This document shows positions 50,901-60,708 of a stretch of 64,000 nt of DNA, piece by piece. This DNA is from Diprion similis (lineage: Eukaryota; Arthropoda; Insecta; Hymenoptera; Diprionidae): contig NC_060106.1 in assembly GCF_021155765.1 (NCBI RefSeq), forward strand, positions 16,642,031-16,706,030. The letters are read 5' to 3'. The position numbers and the translations under genes are program-made. The notes below the pieces were generated by a model. That model saw nothing but the letters and a program-made list of their open reading frames with translations. It was not told where the DNA came from and searched no databases. Within the stretch, counting starts at the first letter, position 1. The number at the start of each line of letters is the position of its first letter.

Positions 50901-53900
50901 TTAAATGAAGTAACACATCAACCATGACTTTTCGACAATAAGGATATTCATTCTCATCTACTATTTTCGGGCCATTCAATTTGGGATGATCACATGATTC
51001 GAAGTAATTACTTCATCGGAGTGGCATTCCTGAAATCTGTATCACATGCACGAACAATTTTTGAAGATTTTTATGCATAGTGCATGGAAAGTTGTGGATA
51101 ACTCCATGTAAGAATTGTAATTGATTTCAAGGTTAATGTGCATCCAACTCACGGGAAACCATGAAGCATCCTACGTGCAAGATCTGTTCTTATAATAGTT
51201 CGAGTGATGACTTTCGTCGCAATCGTGGCGACGCAAGCATTCGGGATGAAAATATTTTTTACTATCGATATATCCGTTAACACCATTTGAAGTAATCATA
51301 CAATCATGTGATGCAGCGATGAAGACTGGAAACAACACCGGAGAAAATATTCAAATATTGGTTAAATCATATTTTTCTGAACGGAAAGTCAATAAATTTA
51401 TATTTAGTAAATAAAAAATATTGCAAACAAAAGCTAATATTTTTTTCTCGACGTACTCCACAGTTTTGTTATTGCAATACGTGCAACACAAAGAAAGAAA
51501 AACCAAAAAAAAAACACATTCCGATCGGTAGAATCGTACGATTTCTCCGCTGAAGATATTTTCTTGATAGACATTTTTCGTAAATAACTATGCCGGAAAA
51601 CAAATCCATTCAAAAGTTTCACTAAATTCCGTATATTCGAGGAATTTATCAGGCACCAAAACGATGCTGAGAATTTTCTGATATATTCTAAAAAATTTTT
51701 CAATGTCCATACCTTTCAGGATAACCTTTTGTTTGCATTATACCTATATCTGAACATGTTGAAATTCGAAGTAACGACGTATTTCAATGACGTATGCCTA
51801 ACTACGTCGCGCGCGTCAATAATGAAACATGGTGTAGGTCAGGCGTGTATAAATAAATGCTAAAGATCAATACAACGGTTGTTCATCAGGGACTCAAGAC
51901 AATAAGATATTACAGCCGGTGAGTAATGTAAACTCGATCGTTGACGTACAAGGTAACCCGCACGTTCCGCAGACGGCCTCCAGAAGGAATTTGGTCAGAG
52001 GTATAATTCACCTGGGAAATATACCGCGTTTAACCTCACGTCCGTCACCAGAAGTGATCAGAATTGCGCAGTAAAATTGACGGAAGCATCGTTACTGCCA
52101 GGCGGGAATCGCAGGGTGAATTATACCAACCAACCATCGCTGGTCGGCGTCAAAGAGCGTGGAACACGGGTAAAAATCCAATTATGGGAATCCATATCAA
52201 TATTTTCGCGATCCAGCGCGGCTCGTCATTGACGTCGTCGACGCCAATGAACGAACAAATTTCTCTCTTCACGGGACGCGAGCTAGACGTAAAGTCGAGA
52301 GGGGTGTTCTCGATTCTTGCTGGACAGCTCAACCGCGAAGCCAAAAAAGTCCTTCGTTATGTCTTGCGCACGTGTGGCGAGTCGCCCGCCTTGTTTCAGG
52401 TGGAGGATAAAAAGGTAAAAAGAACCGTCGCTATCCGACCATCGGCTGATTCGAAACCTCGTAAAAACTGAATCCCAATTGAATTAACTATGCAGCTCTC
52501 GATTTTGAACGAGATCTCAATGATTCATCCTGCAGTCGATATTACAACCTGATCCGTCGTTGATCATCACCCGATTTCTTAAGGGGCTGAAAGAATTCTC
52601 AATTTCCTCGACCACCGCTCTAGTTTCTTCACCCTTCAGCCCGGGGTGTGATAATATGATTTAAGCCGGAGTCGCCGGTCGATAATTTCGATTAATCATC
52701 TTCTACAGGGTTTTGATTCGTCTTGGGTATAGCGGCCACATCAGCGCAAGGCGTCAACATATTTCGTGACCCGAGACTAAAACGAGGGTGGCGTTGTCCA
52801 GGGTGAGGCAGCGTAAAAGGGGGAAAGGAGGGCGCCAACCCCTCCAATATCGACCGATCGACTCAACGTCGTACAGTCATAGATAGTTCCGCTTTGACGT
52901 CGAATCGAATTTCGAGAAAGAATCTCTGCAAATGAATGAAATGGTTAGAAGATGAGGAAGTACTGTGTGCCAAGCGCATGAATTTGGCTACTGAAATCCA
53001 GAAACCAGCACGTGTCGTTTAATTTGAACCTCGGTAACTTTTCATTGGCTTCCTTCTGTGCAGTACGATTCCAAAGCTGTCTAATTTGGAAAACGTATAA
53101 AACGAAGTAAGCCGAGAAGATTTTTTTTTTTTTTTTTTTTTTTGAATCTGCAATAATTAATTTGCACTTTCGTATGATGTATGTTCCGAGTAAGCGAGTG
53201 TATGACTTCTCCGAAATACAACAGCGCAATATGAATTGGTTTTTAAGCGACTGGGTTCTGTACACCAGCCATGACCAAAGCTGACCCAATTTATTTAATT
53301 AGGTGAAAAGCTGCTGCGAGGTGGCGTTGTAATTGAACATTTATGCACGGAAATTTCCAGGTAACTCGCTCTGCCCTGCCTTAACACTTCTGAAAAGCAA
53401 TCGTACCACCCAAGCATCGATACATCTACGTCATGCTTGGTACGCTTGGTACGCAGTTGCGACACTGACGGTACAGGGTTACTAACTAACACTAGAACTA
53501 CCGAGGTAAAATGTAACATGAAGTAGAAATTTTGAAATGAAATTGTAAAGCCAGTCGAATAAAACAAAAATAAAACTCATCATATCACTCCTTTGGTTAT
53601 CGTTGTAAAAATCATTACATACATCATTGCGGGAAAAAATTTAACGTGAAGAAGGAACTTTCAAATGAAATTATAAAACCAGTCATTTTAACTGGTCTGG
53701 TAGTTCTGGTGTTAATACCACGTCTAAGCTCTGCGGCTACCTCATCAAGTGACTATACGTACATAAGCTACGACAGAAGTTACATTATGCGTCATTATAA
53801 TAGGTTCTAGATCCCGCGGCATTGCCGAGGCTCGAGAAGACGTCGTGAAATCAAACCAAGCCATTTTATCCGATTTCGAGAAATCAATTACTTGCACTTT

Positions 53901-56900
53901 CCTTGGCGATTAGTTAGGTTCACCGGTGGCTGCGACGTCTTCCGTTGAATCGCGGAAACCGCTATCTCCGTGGGATAATCCGTACCGGGGATCAAAATTA
54001 AACCGACGTGAATAGATTTCGCCGGATCACACAAGAGTACCACGTTTAACATGATCAAGGCACAAGTTTTCGATACAAGAAACGCGAATATCAATTGTTG
54101 ATCGTTTTTGCTGTATCAAAGCAGGCTTAACTCGTTCGAAAGAAAAGAAATTCGAGAATAAAAGTTTTCCAAAATCTAGACAAGTTCTTGCGAAAGAGAA
54201 ATGATGCAATTTTAGTCGTGATAAAAGAAAAGGCTTAAAGTCACAGCTCGAATCAATTTCATTATACATAACAGATTGACAGTGATCAACACGAATCTCT
54301 CTTTGTTGTCGTGTATTCTGTGTAATCGTATCTAATTGGAACTAATTCACTTTGATTTTGCGAGAAGTGGATAATATTAGCATAACGTATCATCAGATAT
54401 CGTTTTCAGTCAGTTTATCGTCCTAACGATCCTTCTGAAGTGCAATATCAATCTATCACGCCATATATAAAAGTACCCTGTTATGGCGCTGCCACCACAG
54501 GCAATAAAATTATCAAGGACGTGCAAATTTTACAACGACTACGGCAGCAGGCTGATGGCTAGAGCCCCCGATATCGAGGGCATCGATCCTGTCGGGTCAG
54601 CCTGAGGCCTCACCGACTTCGAGGACGTCGAAAGGTCCACCTCGAATCCTGGTTCAACATCCTTTGGGGTTTGAGAAGGGGAATTGAGAATATCGCTCAG
54701 GATTTCTCCGAGTAGAATGGTTCTGGACTATAATGGAAGCTCGGAGTGTGCCGCTTGTTACGATAAGACTTCTGGCATGACCGACATCTTGACTTGAAGG
54801 CACTTGTCACGAGACCCTACCAAGCAAGCTTTTCTCTTCACTCTATTTCACTGCAACGAATCTCCTGAAAAAATCTGCTCGAGCAGATATATTACACGAG
54901 AAACGTGAGGCACTCTCGTCTGTTTTCGTCGATGCCAATTAGCGAGATGTTTTCACTGCGTTTCCGGTTGCCCGCTTTTCGCTGCACAAGTTTTAATTAA
55001 ATGTTTTCGCGTGTTAATTCCACCAGCGGAGTGGGTTTCCCGGCTAACGATAAGTACAAGGTTCAGCCAGGTGCATGGACCGGAGGCAGAGTGCGCAGGC
55101 TGGCTCTCCTCCTCTTCTCGGGGCGGATTCCCCTGTCGCCGTGGTTCCGGATGAACTAGATACCTGGAGAACGATCGATGCCCTAGATGAATGTGGTCAC
55201 AGCCGTGAATGCGACCTGAATCGCTTTGCTCGCTTTCGTGCAGCCAGCGTAGACCGTTTTTATGTCCTCTGTGGAATTATTATTGCACTTCAAAGTGTGA
55301 AACGATTCCTTCAGAAGTAGGAATCTTGGGGTTGTTTACCTGCCGACCGATCCGAGCTTTTCTGAATTAATGGCGCGAGTTTTTACACCATTTTCATCCG
55401 GTTTCATATACCGTACCAAACTTTTTGAAACAAGGACACCAAGTTTGAGAAACTGCTGCTGGAACCAACATTCGAGCGATGAATTTTAATGCGCACAGTT
55501 TTTTACTTTCTTTTGTTCTTTAATTCATTGATAAACTTTGAGAGGAGATTATTATACTTGAGATTACACTGTGGCGAAACCGACTCGGGTTTACCTGGCT
55601 ATTGATTAGCCGATCGTTAAGGCTGTAGGCGTCTGCTACCGGACTTACAAGCCCTAAAACACGCGACATACGAACCGTGACTCACTCTTCTGTCTGCCAC
55701 GATAAAACGGGCTCACTCGGCTTCCTCTGCACGCGAACTATAGTATTACACTTATCTTGAAAGGGAAAAGAACCCAATTTTTGCAAAATATCTAACCACT
55801 GAACAGATATTGAATGAATTAGGGAGAAAATAGAATCTATTTTGAAAAGCACCGCCCTGCTTGATACTTGTAAAAAATTTGAGCGGTTTTTTTCACTCTG
55901 CTCTTAAGAGGATTAGGTCTTAATTGCCTGGCGCTAACAACATCAATTTAATTACTCTCGATATCTCCTTACGGATGGCCGAGGAATCGTTGCTACTAGT
56001 CTCTTCCAATTATCTAATTCGTCACGGAATCGTACTCGCGTGCCTTTTCTGGGCGATAGGTAATAATTTCCTAATTCATTATTATTAACAAGCCACGATT
56101 TATCTCGCAATCAGGCGAAAGTGAATCCGCCTCGTTCTGAATCCTTCGTTTTTCTTACCTTCGGCAGGACGTCGCCTTCATCAACCCCGCGAACGTCGTG
56201 TTCGTGTACATGTTGGTTAGAGAGTTGGTCGACGGCGAGGAAGCCTCGGAGAAGGAGCTGCAGGCGACGGTATTGACGTGCTTATACTTGAGCTACAGCT
56301 ACATGGGCAACGAGATAAGCTATCCCCTGAAGCCCTTCATTATCGAGGACAACAAGGACAAGTTCTGGGACCGATGTCTCCTGATTGTCAATCGACTTAG
56401 CGCTAAAATGCTTCGCATTAACAGCGAACCCGGATTTTTCACGGAGATCTTCACCGAGCTCAAGGTCAGTATGGAAATTCCACCACACTTTACATCCTTT
56501 GTCAACGATTGCGAATGTCTGCGATTGTATTTAAAAAATTAATTATTCAACTTTCCTTGAAGTAAATGGTGGCAGACTGTGATTAAATATTGCAGCGTTA
56601 TTCGAGAGATTATGCCAAATCGTAAAAGGCGATAAACAACTCATTTTTGGACATTTTGTTTTACAAAACCGTAATATCAAATTTCTCTAGAAATCTTGTA
56701 TTTCAAAAAGTATCATCCGAAGAACACTCTGTAATTTATTAGTGTGCAAATATTTAATTATAATCGAGTTACAGCCGATGTCCGGGAAGTGTACTTGTTG
56801 AAGACGTCTTTCGCGGCAAACAAAGGTTATTCTGAACCCGATGATCTAATATCAAAAAATCAAACAGATTTCCTTAGTATATTAATTTACCCTGTGATTA

Positions 56901-58948
56901 AGCAAAGTACTTTCTGAAATATCAAACTAAAACAATCTGGTACATGTTCGAAGTGAAAGTCTTGATTTTTGAAAATAAATGGGCATTTTTTGTTCATCAA
57001 ATGAAAATTATACATCGTTAAAGGAATCCTTCCAAGAAGAAGAAAACTCATAATTGTGGTGGTAATTGAGAAAATTCCTGTGATTCGCAGGCATGCGGAG
57101 CAGGAGATCGAGGAACCCTGGCTGACAGCGGTCTGGAGCGGAGCCTCGTCGTCTCCGGAATCGCCGTGCCAACCAAGGCAGCTTGACGGAGTTACACACA
57201 CCTGCTGGTGCGCATCGCCAGACACGGGTGTGACGTCACGACGCTCTGACCGCCGGGTCGCCGACGAAGAGGAGCATCCGCGGCCTGAGTCGTCCCCGTC
57301 GTCCCCGTCCCCGTCGACCTCCGGAGGTGCCGCGCACCCTCGTCTGCAGGGCGGATCTAGTCAAGCCCTCCAGCGTAAAAAGGGCGCCTCGTACACGATC
57401 GAGGACCTGGACGCGATAGAGCCGGCGCCGCTGCCGGACGTGGAAGAGGGCGCGACGTCTTCGGGGATGAAATGCAGCTGCGTAACGGAGCGGCCCGGGG
57501 GCTGCTTGGAGACGTTGCGGAAGCACCGGAGCGTCGAGACGCGGTGGGCGAACAGCTTCCTGTCGCCTGAGGAGCCGCGGTGGGAGTTCCGGGGGCGGGG
57601 GTCGAGGGCAGGGAACGCGGACTTCCGGTGGGAGCTTCACACGTCGCAGACCGACGTCGACATCGCCAGAAGCTCAAGGTCAAAGTGCACTTGTCCGCGC
57701 GGTAGCTTCGCTTCCGACGCGGACCGGCGGCCGGTCGAACGCGGCGACCTGCGGAAGCACCATAGCGCCGAGACCGACAAATGGACGCTACACCCCGACG
57801 CCGCGGCGCCCCGTCACCACCTCCGTAAGCACAACAGCGACGACACCCGCATGGCCCGCGACGCGAGGTGGACCCTCCAGGTGCCCGAGGTTCTTCCGAA
57901 CCCCGGGAACAACCGGTGCACCTGCTCGAAAGCCAAGCGGCGATCTCTGTCGCCGGCGAACGACTCCTCCTCCCCCGAGCATCACGAGCACTCGGCGTCC
58001 TGGATCTATCACGCGCGGTCGGCGAGCCCGGAAGTCAAAGCCTCGAAGAAACACGCGGAGAGTACGACGACGATGATCAAGACCGCCAAGAGCCCGGATG
58101 CCAGAGCGAAACCCGCGGGACGCGAGCTCAGGCGGCAGACGAGGGTCGAATCGCAGACTACCTCGAAGAGGTGGGACCTCCGGGAGCAAGCCGATGAACC
58201 CGGAGCTGATGAAGGCTGCGGAAAATTGGCGCTGCAGCAGTTCCGGTTTGCCGGTAAGACGCACCTCTCGTTGCCGCTTCTCGAGCGAGGGTCGAGCTGG
58301 CTCGGGACTCAGAAGTCGCTGGGCGATGCAGCCGCGGCAAAGATCTGCAAGAACAAGCAGAAGCCGATCTCCCCGGAAATCGGGCGTCAGTTATTTCCGG
58401 AAATCGCTGTCACCGACGCGCCGGCTTCCGGCGTTCGCACTGCCAAGGTGGAACCAACGCTCCGCAGCCCGCGGGACGAACGTCCCAAGGACAGCTGGTC
58501 CTCCTTCGGTCCCGTGACTCCGACCTCCTTTCCGCCCCCCATGCAGACCTTGACGGAGCCGGACGACGACGCCCGGTGGACTTTCCTGAACCGGGTATCC
58601 CCCTTTCCGATTTACCAGGGTGCATGGAAGGAGCATCCCTCCCCCAGTCCTGCTCTCGAACCCTGCACGACGGTGCGGCGCGCCAAATCCGAAGAGGTGA
58701 AATCCCGCAGCCGGCAACGGCCGCAGCTAATCCGCTCGAAGGCTCTGCTCGAAGTCCCGGCCGTCGAACACCACGCGAAGAGGTCGCTCAGCGAGGAGGT
58801 TCCGAGGTACAGGATGCAGGCCGAGACCGCGACGCGGGGACCGAACCGAGCGAGGAGCGAGGAGGGCCCAAAATACGGGGACCCTTGGTTTGCGAACAGC
58901 ATCGTCGTCGAGTCGACGGAGATGTGCGAGTACGTGACCACCGTTTGA
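44523..58948 (+). CDS. Cdk5alpha: cyclin-dependent kinase 5 activator (p35)
   Basis: Exons: 44523-44957, 45528-45770, 56168-56464, and a last exon from 57091 or 57101/57104. All are in phase 0 with GT-AG ends. The N terminus [13 protein letters not shown] keeps the p35 myristoylation glycine. [18 protein letters not shown] matches the conserved basic motif. The cyclin-fold activator domain runs from about residue 178 ([14 protein letters not shown]) through [28 protein letters not shown] and [20 protein letters not shown] to [10 protein letters not shown] at 325. Family knowledge: p35 binds and activates Cdk5 at membranes of postmitotic neurons. With the first acceptor the protein ends at 57186 (356 aa). 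With acceptors 10 or 13 bases on, a 615-residue tail is added (about 940 aa). Two minus-strand genes are nested in intron 3. Confidence 0.93.
44958..45527 (+). other. Cdk5 activator intron 1
   Basis: A 570-base intron with donor GTGAGT and acceptor TTTTCACAG. AT-rich, with no nested feature seen. Confidence 0.9.
45528..45770 (+). CDS. Cdk5alpha: Cdk5 activator exon 2
   Basis: Acceptor CTTTTCACAG and donor CAG|GTCAGT, 81 codons in phase 0. It encodes [20 protein letters not shown] through RRLLIQGWQ, the beginning of the Cdk5-binding domain. Confidence 0.95.
48172..48348 (-). CDS. TIL inhibitor exon 3 (Cys6-Cys10 and tail)
   Basis: 58 codons plus TAA. It holds [20 protein letters not shown], the last two cysteines and a Pro/Arg-rich tail. 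ATTAAA on the minus strand near 48048-48043 could be the poly(A) signal. Confidence 0.86.
   Translation of the reverse strand, partial: VCIPDGCVCKPGYVRRDENGPCIPESWCTVVAEKWNWIQRPRPRPRGEMAGPKNTWKH
48172..48881 (-). CDS. secreted TIL-domain serine protease inhibitor
   Basis: Three exons on the minus strand: 48881-48827 (donor T|GTAAGT), 48613-48480 (acceptor AATCAG, donor AGG|GTAGGT) and 48348-48172 (acceptor TTTTTCAG, stop TAA), giving 121 aa. Residues 1-21 form a signal peptide (hydrophobic core [11 protein letters not shown], likely cut after TSAS). Residues 36-90 are a complete trypsin-inhibitor-like domain with all ten cysteines: [37 protein letters not shown] and [14 protein letters not shown]. 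The reactive loop lies between Cys5 and Cys6 and reads Pro-Arg-Val, suggesting trypsin-like targets (inference). A basic RPRPRPRG tail follows. Such inhibitors occur in insect haemolymph and hymenopteran venoms. The gene is nested antisense in the Cdk5 activator intron. Confidence 0.87.
48480..48613 (-). CDS. TIL inhibitor exon 2 (Cys1-Cys5)
   Basis: 44 codons from the signal-peptide end to the fifth cysteine. The donor falls right after the Arg codon of the predicted reactive loop, in phase 0. Confidence 0.86.
50785..51325 (-). CDS. candidate small secreted Cys-rich protein (single-VWC-like), 5' end missing
   Basis: Exon A (51325-51175; acceptor TTTCCAG, donor GCAC|GTAGGA) encodes [34 protein letters not shown] and NYYKNRSC. 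Exon B (51010-50785, stop TGA) encodes [20 protein letters not shown] then YCRK and [11 protein letters not shown]. The phases match if the weak acceptor GATGAAG at 51011 is used. The start looks like the end of a signal peptide (FIAAS), so a first exon is missing. Spacing such as [11 protein letters not shown] and YPYC resembles single-domain von Willebrand C peptides (Vago-like), but the usual CC pair near the end is not seen. A stronger acceptor nearby (ATTTCAG at about 51035) would end the protein early (TNATPMK, stop). The gene could be decayed. Confidence 0.4.
53486..53715. mobile_element. degenerate piggyBac-type MITE
   Basis: The ends are inverted repeats: left TAACACTAGAACTACCGAGG, right the complement of GGTAGTTCTGGTGTTAA. 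The right end sits on TTAA and the left on CTAA, a decayed TTAA target duplication as piggyBac elements leave. The 230-base element has no open frame. Inside are two direct repeats of about 42 bases, each ending in CCAGTC (about 53515-53557 and 53642-53684), which extend toward the ends. Confidence 0.6.
56168..56464 (+). CDS. Cdk5alpha: Cdk5 activator exon 3 (core of cyclin-fold domain)
   Basis: Acceptor CTTCGGCAG and donor AAG|GTCAGT, 99 codons in phase 0. It encodes [17 protein letters not shown], the invariant [19 protein letters not shown] and [18 protein letters not shown], ending in FTELK. Confidence 0.96.
56465..57090 (+). other. Cdk5 activator last intron
   Basis: A 626-base AT-rich intron with donor GTCAGT. 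The stretch before the acceptor is poor in pyrimidines (AATTCCTGTGATTCGCAG), which suits variable acceptor choice. Confidence 0.8.
57091..57186 (+). CDS. Cdk5alpha: Cdk5 activator exon 4, short-tail reading
   Basis: This uses the first acceptor (GATTCGCAG|GCATGCGG) in phase 0. It encodes 31 residues ([20 protein letters not shown]...) and stops at TGA 57184-57186. A short tail of this size is usual in p35 proteins. The same bases are also open in another frame that continues to 58948. Confidence 0.5.
   Translation, partial: ACGAGDRGTLADSGLERSLVVSGIAVPTKAA
57101..58948 (+). CDS. Cdk5alpha: Cdk5 activator exon 4, long-tail reading (615 residues)
   Basis: AG at 57099-57100 or 57102-57103 (GCGGAG|CAG|GAG) puts exon 3 in frame with a 615- or 614-codon open frame to TGA at 58948. 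Evidence that it is coding: GC-rich third positions, and internal peptide repeats. LRKHRSVET (about residue 464), LRKHHSAET (about 542) and LRKHNSDDT (about 566) form one set. KCSC, KCTC and RCTC (about 449, 520 and 597) form another. [14 protein letters not shown] and RSEEGPKY recur near the end. There are many Ser-Pro sites, and the C terminus EYVTTV fits a class I PDZ ligand. No catalytic domain is recognised; it looks disordered and basic. It could instead be a separate gene starting at ATG 57467. Confidence 0.6.
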   Translation, partial: QEIEEPWLTAVWSGASSSPESPCQPRQLDGVTHTCWCASPDTGVTSRRSDRRVADEEEHPRPESSPSSPSPSTSGGAAHPRLQGGSSQALQRKKGASYTIEDLDAIEPAPLPDVEEGATSSGMKCSCVTERPGGCLETLRKHRSVETRWANSFLSPEEPRWEFRGRGSRAGNADFRWELHTSQTDVDIARSSRSKCTCPRGSFASDADRRPVERGDLRKHHSAETDKWTLHPDAAAPRHHLRKHNSDDTRMARDARWTLQVPEVLPNPGNNRCTCSKAKRRSLSPANDSSSPEHHEHSASWIYHARSASPEVKASKKHAESTTTMIKTAKSPDARAKPAGRELRRQTRVESQTTSKRWDLREQADEPGADEGCGKLALQQFRFAGKTHLSLPLLERGSSWLGTQKSLGDAAAAKICKNKQKPISPEIGRQLFPEIAVTDAPASGVRTAKVEPTLRSPRDERPKDSWSSFGPVTPTSFPPPMQTLTEPDDDARWTFLNRVSPFPIYQGAWKEHPSPSPALEPCTTVRRAKSEEVKSRSRQRPQLIRSKALLEVPAVEHHAKRSLSEEVPRYRMQAETATRGPNRARSEEGPKYGDPWFANSIVVESTEMCEYVTTV

Positions 58949-59966
58949 TTGCGAATCGTTGACGAGTGTGCGAGGGTTAGCGCACGGGAGGAAGGAAAAT
59001 TCGCAATTAACTGGCAAGGCCTACCTATACCTATATATATATATATATATATACACACGCATATTACGCATAGCGAGAAGCGTTTAACGTTAAACCTGAC
59101 ATGTTATAACCAAATTATACAATATTGTATAGATTGAGTTGTAGCTGTGATTGGAAATGCAGACGATATAATGTACCTACGTACGAGTCGTCGTAACTCA
59201 CATCGCGGCAAGTGCGCAAACGTCAAAAACTTGAACACATACGGCGCGCCTGATTTTGGTTGGGAAATTATTATGATACATATGCGACGAAATGATCGTA
59301 TAACATACGACTTAAGGGTGAATCCCCGATGTCCTGTACAATATTGCGTTGAAACTAATAGCTGCAGGCTGCGGTGCATGCCTTCGTATCTCCGTATAAT
59401 TCCTTACTGCGCACGCGGTACACACCTATATTGACGCGTATCATATGTATAATCCATGTCGCCGGTCGGTCCTGCCTAGATCGCGGTTTGCGGACGATAT
59501 TTATGTAATGTATAATAAAACAAGGTCTGATGACAAGTAGTTCGTAATAAATAAAAGTGAAAAACAAAGAAATAAATAAAAATAATTATGATAATATTGA
59601 TATATAATGACAAGTTGTAGCGTGTAAGTAGATGTAACCCGTAAACTGGAAAGAGAGGAAAAAAACGTAAAAAAACAACCATAACAAAAAACAAAAAAAA
59701 AAAAAAAAAATACAACAACATCAACAACAACAACGTTCAACCAAAAATTTAATAAACGATATAAATTTAAGCAAGTGAGGTAAAAACGGAAGAGAAAAAT
59801 TAATTGATTAATAGAAGACAACTATTTGTAAGAAAAAAATTATAACGATGCTCACGAACCGGTGAAACAATCCAAGTGCGTTGAGAGAAAATTCAAGCAA
59901 ATTATATACCCGCTGAACGTTGGCGAACAGCGGGCATTGCCCGGCTTTATTAAAGTGTAATTGGTA

Positions 59967-59991
59967 CCCCCTCCCCCCCCCCCCCCCCCCT
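59967..59991. repeat. poly-C tract
   Basis: A nearly pure C homopolymer of about 22 bases (CCCCCTCCCC...), in the likely 3' UTR. If transcribed it would offer poly(C)-binding-protein sites. Confidence 0.85.
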
Positions 59992-60677
59992 CCATATTGT
60001 TCGTTTTCGATTTGATGTACAAAAGTGTAGAAGAAACTATGAAAGTCGGAGCTTGCAGCGTGAAGTGCGCGTTATACGCACACGCAGCGAAGCTGATGAA
60101 AGAAGTGTAGTATGATTGGTGTAGATTTGATGCCGATTGATGGCGGAGTCGTGATCGCCAAGTTCGGTCCTCGAATCAAACACGTGTTTCGTAAAGTTTA
60201 GATGTTGGTGCCCCGAGGAGTTTGCGAGGTGGCCCAGTGCCGGCGCGTGCAATATTAATTAGTATAAATTTTAGCCAATTAAGTGGAAACAAGGGTATTG
60301 TTTGATACACCTGATTCCCACCCCGCGTTATCACGATTTCAAATTATTCGTTGACTTTGGGTTGTCGTCGTATGACCCCAAGCATGATGCGTATATGTAT
60401 GCATATATTACTTACTTAAACTGAGTTGCGGTGTATTGTTATTAATGTTATTATTATTCTATACCTTTCCGTATGAGAAACCGTGTACTTACGCATGCAC
60501 TCATGGTACACTCCACATACGTGTATGGTTCGAACGAACCCCTGACGCGATATGAGTTCTGCCGTACTACAATATTGTAGGAATGTACCCGGAAATCGAT
60601 TCGAGAAAAGAGGATGAATGTTCATTTTCTCTTTCAATTTTCTGCCCCGCAAAGCGGATTGAAAATTTTGTTATTCA

Positions 60678-60679
<2 letters not shown>

Positions 60680-60703
<24 letters not shown>
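60680..60703. repeat. (CT)n microsatellite
   Basis: A pure CT run of about 24 bases in the downstream flank of the Cdk5 activator gene. Confidence 0.88.

Positions 60704-60708
<5 letters not shown>

Larger units (their letters stand above)
45771..56167 (+). other. Cdk5 activator intron with nested minus-strand genes
   Basis: This is a 10.4 kb intron. Its first 2 kb are GC- and CpG-rich without convincing exons (open frames up to 155 codons on both strands look like composition effects). It hosts a TIL-domain gene (48172-48881) and a VWC-like candidate (50785-51325) on the opposite strand, and a degenerate MITE (53486-53715). The stretches 48.9-50.7 and 53.8-56.1 kb show nothing recognisable. 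Confidence 0.85.

Noticed and set aside
52064..52471. 135-codon plus-strand open frame in the p35 intron
   Set aside because: Starts at TTG, has no domain, and skipping it keeps the p35 exons in phase, so it is not needed as an exon.
57236..58717. Several open frames on both strands over the last p35 exon
   Set aside because: Shadows of the GC-rich 615-codon frame. Only that frame shows peptide repeats.
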